64,000 nucleotides of DNA. It comes from Sciurus carolinensis. Its lineage: Eukaryota; Chordata; Mammalia; Rodentia; Sciuridae. Positions 52,070 through 61,850 of the stretch are shown in pieces (the first letter of the stretch is position 1; every line of letters starts with the position of its first letter). A model generated the notes under the pieces. The model searched no databases, was not told the origin of the DNA, and worked only from the letters and a program-made list of their open reading frames with translations. Made by a program: the position numbers and the translations under genes. The DNA lies in contig NC_062222.1 in the NCBI RefSeq assembly GCF_902686445.1, positions 38,935,792 through 38,999,791 on the forward strand. Direction: 5' to 3'.

Positions 52070-52345
52070 CTATACTGTGGTGGTGTCTGGAGGTGGGGCC
52101 TTTGGGAAGTAATTGGGTTTTGAGAGTGGAGCCCTCCAGAGTGGATTAGCACCCTTATAAGAGACTGAAGAGCTTGTTCCTTCTCTCCCTCTCTGCCATG
52201 AGTGGAGGATAGCAGAAGACAGCCCTCAGCAAACCAGGAAACAGGCCTTCACAATACATCAGATCTGCCAGCACCTTGATCTTGCCCTTTGCAGCCTCCA
52301 GAAATGTGAGAAATAAATGCTTGTTCTTTCAGAAACAACAACAAT
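52070..52345 (+). mobile_element. MLT1/MST-type (ERVL-MaLR) LTR relic
   Basis: 'gtggtggtgtctggaggtgg', 'ggcctttgggaagtaattgg', 'gtggagccctccagagtgga', 'caccttgatcttgccc', 'gcctccagaaatgtgagaaa' and the polyadenylation-type 'aataaatgcttgttctttc' end follow MaLR LTR order. The 5' part is missing or too diverged. Confidence 0.75.
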
Positions 52346-52564
52346 AACAACAACAATGTGTAATTCTGAATCCATCACCTTCACTCAGCTTGTTCTCTAA
52401 ATGTTGTAGGATCAAAAGCATGCCACATTTCTACTGTAGCTGGAAAAATTTCTGTGATTATTATTTGAACTTCATCTGAATATATTTAAGTACATATATT
52501 TTGTTATCATAGAAATCTATCTTGAATGTTAACTATAAGACATTTGTAAAAGGTAATGGTGCCT

Positions 52565-52660
52565 ATTGCAAAAAAATTGTTAGAGATTAAATGTAAAAGC
52601 CTAGCAAAATGTCTGGGACATATTAAGTGTTTAATAAGTGTTAATTATTACTACGATAGT
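52565..52660 (+). mobile_element. MIR SINE 3' part, sense
   Basis: 'gagattaaatgtaaaagcct', 'caaaatgtctgggacatatt' and 'aagtgtttaataagtgttaa' are the MIR 3' end in order. Confidence 0.65.
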
Positions 52661-53150
52661 TATCTTTTGAATGAAATGGTTCTTTTTTTAGAGTTTATAA
52701 CTCTCTAGAAAGTTAATGACTCTTTGAATATTGCCTTGAGTTTTACTTGCTTCTCAAGTAGTTTTACTGATTGACATTAATATTCAACTCTTTTAGAGCA
52801 AACAATTTTTTTTTGTTAGGTGGAAAGTTTAAGAGATAAGAAACATAATTCTGCCAATAACACAGTAACAGGCTGCAGTGAGGTGTAGAACTAAAGAGCT
52901 GGGGTCTTCAGTAATGAATGTATCCCTCTTGGATTCTGCCTAATTCCATGATTCTTACTAATAGGTCCTACCTTGAATGGCAAAAGGGGTTGGGGATGAG
53001 TTCCAGATGGTAGTGTGCTTTGCTGTCATTAGAGGCAAAGGCCAGGAGGGAAGAAAAACATGAAGTTCTATAAAAGTAGGAGGAACGTTCCTATCAGCCA
53101 TTTGCTTAAGGTGTCCATTTTTACTCATTCATTTATATATTTAATATATT
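52661..53150. other. AT-rich non-coding DNA
   Basis: No supported gene or repeat. A possible antisense MIR around 52855-52960 is too weak to call. Confidence 0.4.
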
Positions 53151-53151
53151 T

Positions 53152-53360
53152 ATTCAGTTGGGCTTGGTGGTATACACCTGTAATCCCAGCAATTTAGGAG
53201 GTTGAGGTAGTAGGATCAGAAATTGGAGGTCAATCTCTGCAGTTACCAAGATGTGCTTTTTTTTTTTAGAAGCATGTTAATTTCCACAATAAAAAGGACT
53301 GAAGATACAGATCAGTGGAGATATAGCTCAGTGAGTCTAATCCCAATACCACACATACAT

Positions 53361-53406
<46 letters not shown>

Positions 53407-53420
53407 ACAAATTATTGAGC
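53152..53420 (+). mobile_element. B1-dID type SINE, sense, with L1-like internal patch
   Basis: A B1-like head ('gggcttggtggtatacacct', 'gtaatcccagcaatttagga') and an ID-like tail ('gagatatagctcagtgagtc', 'taatcccaatacc') are separated by a foreign-looking stretch: T11 plus 'agaagcatgttaatttcca' (53257-53286). The tail has become an (AC)n microsatellite. The same 26 bp (T7 plus that 19-mer) occurs at 60767-60792 within an antisense L1 segment. Confidence 0.82.
53371..53408. repeat. (AC)n microsatellite
   Basis: About 15 pure AC units then an imperfect end, at the SINE tail. Confidence 0.95.
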
Positions 53421-54478
53421 CCTGTGAATAGAGGAGATAATGAAAAAATAATACAGATGACCTCTCTGCAAGACTCACACTCTTATATGAGACTGACAAC
53501 TAATTAGAAACTAGTGTACACAAAAGCAAGGACATGATGGAGATAAGGTCAGAGTCACAGACTTATGGTTAGAAGGACTTATATTTGTGACACTCTCTAG
53601 GTTAATGCAATCAAAATCATAAAATATAGGTGGTGGTTTCTTGTATATTAAAAAGAAGTTATAGTCATGCTTTGTCCATGCAATCTTCAGTCCAGTAGAA
53701 TCAGTTTTGGGATGATGAAGCAAGAAAAAAAATTAAATATTAAAGACTATATTTCAAAATTGAAAGAAAATTGCAAGCAGCTTGAAAGAAGCCAGACAGC
53801 ATGGATTTCAGTGTAAGGACTACACTTGAATTTTCCCTTCTTGTTACCTAAAGATAAAGAAAAAAACTCTAATTCTCAAAATTTCAGGGGTATGATTTTC
53901 CCTTTTAAATGGCAAGATTCAATTATTGTCCATTTTTCTTAATGTTTGAGTTATTACTATTATACCTTATATTTACCCAAATAAGTGAACATCTAGATTT
54001 TACCTAGATTTTGGTGATATTTGGAGTCAAATTTTTGATAGATTTTTTTGCACAATGTTTTGAGTTAAGTATTTATATTTTTCTTTTCCATGATGAGAAT
54101 AAAATTCATTAAGTCCCGTTATTTAGCCATTCTTTTTAAACCAGATATATTTGATCAATGTAGTGAGATAGTTGATATTTTTCTAAACAAAACGCCAGAG
54201 CAGGATATTTATACTTGGGCAAAAGTAGTTTAAGAGAATGCTCATATTCAGGGTAATCAAATGCTGCTTAAGATGTGGGCGCTTGGTCCCACACTCTCTG
54301 GAGTAATACCTAGTGGTCTCCTGAGATTTTCATAAATGAATAGATGTAGAATCTAATTATTCAATTGAGTGGTTCTCTACCATCCTGGATTAAGAACATT
54401 TAAAGTTGGCATTATTTGGTTTGACATTATAGTGTGCATCTTCCAATAGTCTCTTTTCCATTTGAATCTTTAAGGAAG
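53421..54478. other. AT-rich non-coding DNA, nothing recognised
   Basis: No gene or confident repeat family. Confidence 0.5.
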
Positions 54479-54489
54479 GAAAAGTGGGT
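54479..54489. repeat. Target-site duplication of full-length L1, 3' side
   Basis: 'gaaaagtgggt', identical to 60510-60520. Confidence 0.88.
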
Positions 54490-54780
54490 TTTTTTTTTTT
54501 TTGTAAACAAATGGGATACATGTTGTTTCTCTGTTTATACATGGAGTAAAGGCATACCATTTGTGTAATCATAAATTTACACAGGGTAATGTTGTTTGAT
54601 TCATTCTGTTATTTCTTCCCTTCCCCCTCACTCCTCCCAACCCTCCCACCCCTCTTTTCCCTCTATACAGTCATTCCTTCTTCCATTCTTGCCATCCTCC
54701 CTAACCCTAACTCTAAACCTACCCCTAACACTAACACCTCCCACCCCCCATTATATGTCCTCATCCACTTATCAGCGAGA
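54490..54780 (-). other. L1 3' UTR with G-rich and telomere-like tract
   Basis: On the L1 sense strand this region is strongly G/A-rich (54640-54760), a feature of many mammalian L1 3' UTRs linked to G-quadruplex potential. It includes two exact telomeric hexamers (CCCTAACCCTAA on the plus strand at 54699-54710) with degenerate TTAGGG-like units beside them. The terminus shares blocks with the 3' ends at 5330-5400, 9990-10090 and 32805-33010. Confidence 0.85.
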
Positions 54781-57700
54781 TCATTCCTCCTTTGGTTTTT
54801 GAGATTGGCTTATCTCACTTAGCATGATACTCTCCAATTTCATCCATTTGCCTGCAAATGCCATAATTTTATCATTCTTTATGGTGGAGTAATATTCCAT
54901 TGTATATATATACCACAGTTTCTTTATCCATTCATCAATTGAAGGACATCTAGGTTGGTTCCACAATCTGGCTATAATGAATTGAGCAGCAATGAATATT
55001 GATGTGGCTGTATCTCTGTAGTATGCTGATTTTAAGTCCTTTGGGTATAGGCCAAGGAGTGGGATAGCTGGGTCAAATGGTGGTTCCATTCCAAGCTTTC
55101 TGAGGAATCTCCGTACTGTTTTTCATAGTGGTTGCACTAATTTACAACTCCACCAGCAATGTATGAGTGTACCTTTTTCCCCACATCCTCTCCAACAATT
55201 ATTGTTGCTTGTGTTCCGGATAATCGCCATTCTAATGGGGGTGAGATGGAATCTTAGGGTAGTTTTGATTTGCATTTCTCTTATTACTAGAGATGTTGAA
55301 CATTTTTTCATATATCTGTTGATTGCTTGTACATCTTCTTTTGTGAAGTGTCTGTTCATTTCCTTAGCCCATTTGTCAATTGGATTATTTGTATTCTTGG
55401 TGTAGAGTTTTTTAAGTTCTTTATATATTCTGGAAATTAGTGCTCTATCTGAAGTATGGGTGGCAAAGATTTTCTCCAACTATGTAGGCTCTCTCTTCAC
55501 ATTACTGATAATTTCCTTTGCTGAGAGAAAGCTTTTTAGTTTGAATCTATCCCAGTTGTTGTTGATTCTTGCTTTTATTTCTTGTGCTATGGGAGTCCTG
55601 TTAAGGAAGTCTGATCCTAGGCCGACATGTTGAAGATTTGGACCTACTTTTTTTTCTATAAGATGCAGGGTCTCTGGTCTGATTCCGAGGTCCTTGATCC
55701 ATTTTGAGTTGAGTTTTGTGCAGGGTGAAATATAGGGGTTTAATTTCATTCTGTTGCATATGGATTTCCAGTTTTCCCAGCACCATTTGTTGAAGAAGCT
55801 ATCTTTTCTCCATTGAATATTTTTGGCCCCTTTGTCTAGTGTGAGAAAATTGTATTTATTTGGGTTTGTGTCCATGTCCTCTATTCTGTACCATTGATCT
55901 AACTGTCTGTTTTGGTACCAATACCATGCTGTTTTTGTTACTATTGCTTTGTAGTAGAGTTGAAGATCAGGTATTGCGATACCCCTGCTTTACTCTTTCT
56001 GCTAAGGATTGCTTTAGCTATTCTGGGTTTCTTATTCTTCCAGATGAATTTCATAATTGCTTGCTCTATTTCTGTAAGGTACATCATTGGGATTTTAATT
56101 GGAATTGCATTGAATCTGTATAGCACTTTTGGTAGTATGGCCATTTCCACAATATTAATTCTGCCTATCCAAGAACATGGGAGATCTTTCCATCTTCTAA
56201 GGTTTTCTTGAATTTCTTTCTTTAGTGTTCTGTAGTTCTCATTGTAGAGGTCTTTCACCTCTTTGGTTACATTGATTCCCAAGTATTTTATTTTTTTGAG
56301 GCTATTGTGAATGGGGTAGTTTTCCTAACTTCTCTTTCTGAAGATTCATCACATATGTATAAAAATGCACTGGATTTATGAGCATTGTTCTTGTAACCTG
56401 CTACTTTACTGAATTCACTTATGAGTTCTAAAAGTTTTCTGGTGGAATTTCCGGGTGGCTCTAAATATATAATCATGTCATCAGTGAACAGGGATAGTTT
56501 GAGTTCTTCTTTTCCAATTCGTATCCCTTTAATTTCTTGGGTTTGTCTAATTGCTCTGGCTAGAGTTTCAAGGACGATGTTGAATAGAAGTGGTGAAAGA
56601 GGGCATCCCTGCCTTGTTCCAGTTTTTAGAGGGAATGCTTTCAGTTTTTCACCATTTAGAATGACATTAGCCATGGACTTAGCATAGATGGCCTTTACAA
56701 TGTTAAGGAATGTTCCCACTATCCCTATTTTTTCTAGTGCTTTGAGCATGAAGGGATGCTGTATTTTATTGAATGCTTTTTCTGCATCTATCGAAATAAT
56801 CATGTGATTCTTGACTTTAAGTCTGTTGATATGGTGAATGACATTTATTGATTTCTGGATGTTGAACCAACTTTGCATCCCTGGGATAAAACCCACTTGA
56901 TCATGGTACACTATCTTTTTAATATATTTTTGTGTGCGATTTGCTAAAATTTTGTTGAGAATTTTTGCGTCGATGTTCATTAAGGATATTGGTTTGAAAT
57001 TTTCTTTCCTCGATGTGTCTCTTTCTGGTTTAGGTATCAGGGTGATATTCATAGAATGAGTTTGGGAGGGTTCCCTCCTCTTTTATTGCATGGAATACAT
57101 TGAGGAGTATTGGAATGAGCTCTTCTTTAAAGGTTTTGTAGAACTCCGCTGAAAACCCATCTGTTCCCGTACTTTGTTGGTAGGCTTTTGATGACCTCTT
57201 CTATTTCATTGCTTGAAATTGATTTATTTAAGTTGTGTATGTCCTCCTGGTTCAATTTAGGTAATTCATATGTCTCTAAAAACTTGTTGATGTCTTCAAG
57301 GTTTTTTGTTTTGTTGGAGTACAGATTTTCAAAATAGCTTCTAATTATGTTTTGTATTTCTCTAATGTCTGTAGTGATATTTCCTTGTTCATTCCAAATT
57401 TTAGTAATTTGAGTTTTCTCCCTCTTTCTCTTTGTTAGTGGGGCTAAGGGTTTATCAATTTTGTTTATTTTTTCAAAGATCCAACTCTTTATTTTGTTAA
57501 TTTTTTTGATTGTTTCTTTTGTTTCAATTTTGTTGATTTCAGCTCTGATTTTAACTATTTTCTGTCTTCTACTACTTTGGTGTTGGTCTGCTCTTTTTCT
57601 AGGGCTTTGAGCTGTAGTGTTAAGTCGTTTATTTGTTGATTTTTACTTCTTTTGTTGAATGCGTTCCAAATCTTCCTCTAAGTACTGCTTTCATAATGTC

Positions 57701-58574
57701 CCAGAGATTTTGATATGATGTGTCTTTGTTCTTGTTTACTACTAAGAATATTTTTATTTCCCTCCTGATGTCTTCTGTTATGTATTCATCATATAATAAT
57801 GTATTATTTAATCTCCAGGTATTGGAGAATATTCTGTTTTTTATTCTATCATTTATTTCTAATTTCAATCCAGTATGATCTGATAGAATACAAGGTAGTA
57901 TCTCTATCTTCTTGTATTTGCTAACAGTAGCTTTGTGGCATAAAATAGGGTCTATTTTAGAGAAGGATCCATGTGCTCCTGAGAAGAAAGTGTATTCGTT
58001 CTTTGTTGGATGGTATATTCTATATATGTCTGTTAAGTCTAAATTGTTGATTGTGTTATTGAGATCTATGGTTTCTTTATTCAATATTTGTTTGGAAGAT
58101 CTATCCAGTGGTGAGAGAGGTGTGTTAAAATCACCTAGTATTATTGTGTTGTGGTCTATTTGATTTCTGGAATTAAGAAGGATTTGTTTGACGTACATGG
58201 ATGAGCCAATGTTCGGGGCATACATATTTATGATTGTTATGTCTTGCTGATTTATGCTTCCCTTAAGCAGCATGTAATGTCCTTCTTTATCCCTTCTGAC
58301 TAGTTTTGGCTTGAAGTCCACGTTATCTGAAATGAGGATGGATACTCCAGCTTTTTTTGCTGTGTCTGTGTGCATGATATGTTTTTTCCCATCCTTTCAC
58401 CTTTAGTCTGTGAGTATCTCTTTCTATGAGATGAGTCTCTTGCAGGCAGCATATTGTTGGATTTTTCTTTTTAATCCAATCTGCCAGTCTATGTCTTTTG
58501 ATTGATGAGTTCAGGCCATTAAAATTCAGGGTTATTATTGTGATATGATTTGTATTCCCAGTCATTTGACTCAT
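54781..58574 (-). pseudogene. L1 ORF2 (endonuclease / reverse transcriptase), disrupted
   Basis: The 3.8-kb span equals about 1,264 codons, close to the usual 1,275. It is broken into open blocks. 58574-58323 begins MSQMTGNTNH and carries the endonuclease start (NFNGL, QETHL). 58375-57629 has GDFNTPLS and SDHTGLK. 57052-56288 is the RT core, with [14 protein letters not shown] at about 56560-56602 and FTDDM near 56485. 56282-55941 and 55875-55480 are the connection region, 55479-55123 holds a perfect CX3CX7HX4C motif at 55144-55197, and 55089-54781 is the C-terminus. A frameshift falls at an A7 run (58352-58358). The usual FADD has become FTDD, which fits a CpG-to-CA change. The stretch 57629-57052 is more disrupted. 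It cannot encode full-length protein. Confidence 0.95.
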
Positions 58575-58621
58575 TTTTGTTTTTTGACATGATTTGTTTT
58601 CTCCTTTATTTGGCTATTACT

Positions 58622-59685
58622 TTAGGCTAGTTCCTCCCGTTGCTGATTTGCATCCTTGTTTTTCATCTCTTCCTCATGGAATATTTTGCTGAGAATGTTC
58701 TTAATGCCAGCTTTTTTTTTTTTTTTTTTTTGTAAATTCTTTTAGCTTTTGTTTATCATGGAAGGATTTTATTTCATCGTCAAATCTGAAAGTAAGTTTT
58801 GCTGGGTATAAGATTCTTGGTTGGCATCCATTTTCTTTCAGGGCTTGGTAAATGTTGTTCCAGGCCCTTCTAGCTTGTAGGGTCTGGATTGAAAAATCTG
58901 CTGATATACTTATTGGTTTCCCCCTGAATGTAATTTGATTCTTTCCTGTCGCAGCCTTTACAATTCTCTCTTTATTTTGTATGTTAGGTATTTTCATAAT
59001 AATGTGCCTTGTTGTGGGTCTGTTGTAATTTTGTATATTTGGAGTCCTATAAGCCTCTTGTACTTGGTTTTCCATTTCATTCTTCAGATTTGGGAAATTT
59101 TCTGATATTATTTCATTGAATAGGTTGTTCATTCCTTTGGTTTGTTTCTCTAAGCCTTCCTCAATCCCAATAATTCTCAAATTTGGCCTTTTCATGATAT
59201 CCCACAATTCTTGTAGATTCTGTTCATGATTTCTTACCATCTTCTCTGTTTGGTCAATTTTGTTTTTCAAGATTAAATATTTTGTCTTCAGTGTCTGAGG
59301 TTCTATCTTCCAGGTTTTCTATCATATTGGTTATGTTTTCTGTGGAGTTTTTAACTTGGTTTATTGTCTCCTTCATTTCAAGGATTTCTTTTTTTTTTTT
59401 TTTTTTTTTCAGTATGTCTAACTCTTTATTGAAATGATCTCTTGCTTCCCATATTTGCTCTTCTAACTGTTGATTGGTGCGATCATTTAATGCCTGCATT
59501 TGCTCTTTCATCTCTTCCTTCAATGCCTGCATTTGCTCTTTCATCTCCTCATTTGCTTCCCTGATTGTTTTAATTATGTATATTCTGAACTCCCTTTATG
59601 ACATTTCTTCGGCTGTGCTGTCATTGGGTTTTATTGATATAGTATCCAGGTTTGTTTGGGACATTTTCTTCCCTTGTTTTCTCAT
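58622..59685 (-). pseudogene. L1 ORF1 (trimeric RNA chaperone), disrupted
   Basis: The start at 59685 is chosen because MRKQGKK matches the ORF1 start of copy 1. A TAA interrupts the reading at 59598-59596. Then comes a coiled coil with two 11-residue repeats (EEMKEQMQALK/N type, 33-bp DNA units at 59491-59523 and 59524-59556) and a 7-lysine run from an A21 tract (59389-59409). A frameshift near 59265 is followed by the RRM and C-terminal domains (open 59270-58701; FRFDDEIKSF). A second A-tract (A20, 58712-58731) ends that frame in polylysine. In another frame the C-terminus continues to a TAA at 58622-58624, so the ancestral length was about 354 codons. Confidence 0.93.
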
Positions 59686-59852
59686 ATTGGTCAGATATCA
59701 TTGGGACTCTGAGATATTGCAGATTTCCTCTATTGGCTTATAGTGTCTCTATAGATTTCCAGTATATTACCTCCCAGCCTTCAGGAGCCTGAAGTCTTAG
59801 AGCAACTTGATAATGCAGTGCTTCTGAAGAAAGCTGCCCCTAGCCTACTACT

Positions 59853-60370
59853 GGATCCAGGGCTTGGGGTGGTTCTGTGTGGAAATCCTTTCACTGGGCA
59901 GTCCTGCTCCTAGAAGCTGGCTATACACAGGGCCTGCCCCCGCCTGAGGGAGCCAGGCTGCTCACGGAAAGCCTCTCCCTGATCTGCCTTGGTCCCAGAA
60001 GGCACCTTCGGGCCAGGGCCCGCCTCTGGGTTCAGGACTTGGGGTTGGCTCTGTGCAGAAAAACTCTCACAGGGCAGGCCTTCTCTGAGAAACTGGCTGT
60101 GGACCAGGCCTGCCATGGGAGAGAGCAGGGCTGCTTGGGGAAGTCTCTCGCTGCCCTGCCCTGGTTCCAGAAGCTGCCTGCGAGCCAGGACCCGCTGCTG
60201 GGTTCAGGGCTTGGGGTTGGCTCTATGCGTAAAAGCTCTCACTGGGCGGACCTATTCCAAGAAGCTGGTTGTGGATCGAACCTGCCACCTGAGGGGCAGG
60301 GGTGCTTGGGGAAGACTCTCGCTGCCCTGTCCTGCTCTGAGAAGCTGCCCTGTCTGGGTCTGCCGCCCGG
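59853..60370 (-). repeat. Three tandem 5' UTR units (about 172 bp)
   Basis: Units are approximately 59853-60027, 60028-60199 and 60200-60370. Each opens on the plus strand with a GGxTTCAGGxCTTGGGG-like core (anchor CTT at 59863, 60038 and 60210) and contains 'ggaag.ctctcgctgccctg'-like and 'gagaagct'-like blocks. Units 2 and 3 are most alike. Confidence 0.9.
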
Positions 60371-60490
60371 CCAAGCTTCACCCAGTGGGAGAGACTCACC
60401 ATGCAGTTCTATGTTGGCCGGAGCCTCTCAATACCTCCCCTTCTTGAATCCTGAGTTCTGGAGCGATGGGAGATGGAGTCACCCTCTAGT

Positions 60491-60501
60491 CCACCATCTT
60501 G
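60491..60501 (-). promoter_or_regulatory. YY1-like site at the L1 5' terminus
   Basis: On the L1 sense strand CAAGATGGTGG lies within the first 20 nt of the element. In human L1 a YY1 site in the same position sets accurate transcription initiation. The role here is by analogy. Confidence 0.6.
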
Positions 60502-60509
60502 GATCTCTT

Positions 60510-60520
60510 GAAAAGTGGGT
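60510..60520. repeat. Target-site duplication of full-length L1, 5' side
   Basis: 'gaaaagtgggt', identical to 54479-54489. Confidence 0.88.
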
Positions 60521-61280
60521 ATTTTAACAGTTTTACTTCTTTGCCTGAAACTGCAGAGCTAATCACAGATAAGTAGAAGGTAGCTTCCATAGTAAATAAA
60601 AGTAAACAAGGTTATAAAGTATTTTTAACGTCCCCACATGTTAAATTTTTAGCATACAAAGTATTTAACAAAGTAAGCATAGTAAGAAGGTAGAGATTCC
60701 CCAAATTTTGATACTTTACTCTTTCATTCTCATTTCCTTTAAAATATATTCTAATTTTCTATGGGCTTTTTTTAGAAGCATGTTAATTTCCAAATGTTTG
60801 GAGATTAAACTATTATCATTTTCATATTGATATCTAGTTTGATTCCATTATAGTCTTAGAACATACTCTGTATGAATTTAATTCTTTTGAGTATGTTAAG
60901 ATTTGTTTTATGACTCAAGAAATTTTATATCTTTGTGGGTATCTCATTTACACTTGAAAAGAAGTGTATTCCTCTGTTGTTGAATGAATTATTCTGTAAA
61001 TGTGAATTAGATACATTTGTTGGATGGCATTATTCAGTTCTGCATTTTTGTTAATTTTTTTACTCAATTATGAATTTATTTTTGAAAAGAGGAGCTGTGA
61101 GGTCACTAACTATATTTGTGGACTTATATATTTTTACTGCCTAGTCAATTTTTGCCATTCAGGACTGTTTTTAAAGGGACATATTTCTGTAGTGATATAA
61201 ATTATAATAACTTTCTCTAGAGCAAATAGGTTCTTTGAATAGTAAATATGTTAATGGAAAAACTTGACTTTAAGTTTTGC

Positions 61281-61302
61281 TGTTGTTGCTGTTGTTGTTG
61301 TT
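61281..61302. repeat. (GTT)n-rich trinucleotide repeat
   Basis: Short TGT/TGC trinucleotide run near the inversion junction of the old L1. Confidence 0.8.
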
Positions 61303-61764
61303 AAAATCTTCCCAGAAAGAAAACACAAGACCAAATGTGTGCATTGGGAAATTCTGTGTGAAGTGTTTAGGGGAAAAATAATGCCAATTTTATATAAACT
61401 CTTCCAGAATACAAAAGAGCGAGGCATATTTCCAAAGCTATTCCAAGGGGCTAGTATTATCTCAATACACAAATCAGAATAAGAAATCATAAGGAAAGAA
61501 AACACTAATGTTACTCATGAAATTAGATGCACATATTTTAACATAAATTTATCATATGGAATTCAACAAAACTTTGAAAGAATAATTCCTGATCAGGTAG
61601 ACTTCGGTATGCAAAGTCATATTACCATTTCCAAAATAATTCACTGTGTTTTAGTATTTTAAGTTACTAAAAATTCATGTCAATCTCAATAGATGCAAAA
61701 AAGATATTTGAGAAAACTTTAATAGCCATTCTTGATAAATATTCCTAACAAATTTAGAATTGTT

Positions 61765-61850
61765 TAGACTGTGGTATAGTTCAGAGGTAATGCATCTGCC
61801 CTGCACACATATGGCCTTTGTTTCTATTTTTAACATTCAAAAAAGAAAAG
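61765..61850 (+). mobile_element. ID SINE, sense, diverged, nested in old L1
   Basis: 'gactgtggtatagttcagag' and 'gtaatgcatctgccctgcac' followed by 'atatggcctttg' and an A-rich tail fit a decayed tRNA-derived ID element inserted into the L1. Confidence 0.65.

Larger units (their letters stand above)
54490..60509 (-). mobile_element. Full-length L1 LINE, antisense, with 11-bp target duplication
   Basis: About 6.02 kb comprising, on the minus strand, a GC-rich 5' UTR (60509-59686), ORF1 (59685-58622), a short spacer, ORF2 (58574-54781), a 3' UTR and an A13 tail (54502-54490). 'gaaaagtgggt' at 54479-54489 and 60510-60520 flanks it, defining a complete insertion. It has low divergence but several frameshifts and stops, so it is a dead yet relatively recent copy. 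It is the reference for interpreting the other L1 fragments in this window. Confidence 0.95.
59686..60509 (-). promoter_or_regulatory. L1 5' UTR / internal promoter, GC-rich, monomer-like
   Basis: By analogy with other L1s this region drives transcription of the element from its own 5' end. It is GC-rich against AT-rich surroundings and contains tandem units of about 175, 172 and about 170 bp. It ends in 'ccatcttggatctctt' on the plus strand, the reversed L1 start. Tandem promoter units are known from mouse L1 monomers; here the number and length differ. Confidence 0.85.
59877..60527 (+). other. 216-codon open frame antisense to the L1 promoter
   Basis: An uninterrupted frame starts with MWKSFHWAVL and crosses all three 5' UTR units, so it shows an internal repeat of about 57 residues (for example GCLGKSLAAL and GCLGKTLAAL). 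It ends 18 bp outside the L1, beyond the target duplication. A second plus-strand frame (59989-60447, 152 codons) overlaps it, which suggests that low stop-codon frequency in GC-rich DNA contributes. No signal peptide or known domain is seen. Position and orientation resemble primate L1 ORF0, but coding is not established. Confidence 0.3.

Noticed and set aside
53266..53499. Val/Cys-repeat open frame
   Set aside because: The repeat is a translation of the (AC)n microsatellite.
54699..54710. Interstitial telomere or chromosome-fusion scar
   Set aside because: Only two exact hexamers, located within the L1 3' UTR.
54589..54822. Pro/Ser/Leu-rich plus-strand open frames near the L1 3' end
   Set aside because: They are antisense readings of the G-rich 3' UTR and ORF2 C-terminus.
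59989..60447. Second plus-strand open frame (152 codons) in the L1 5' UTR as a separate gene
   Set aside because: It overlaps the longer antisense frame in another phase. Several open phases in GC-rich DNA argue for low stop density rather than coding.
54490..60509. Currently active L1
   Set aside because: ORF1 has a stop and a frameshift plus an out-of-frame A-tract, and ORF2 has several frameshifts, so neither protein can be made whole.
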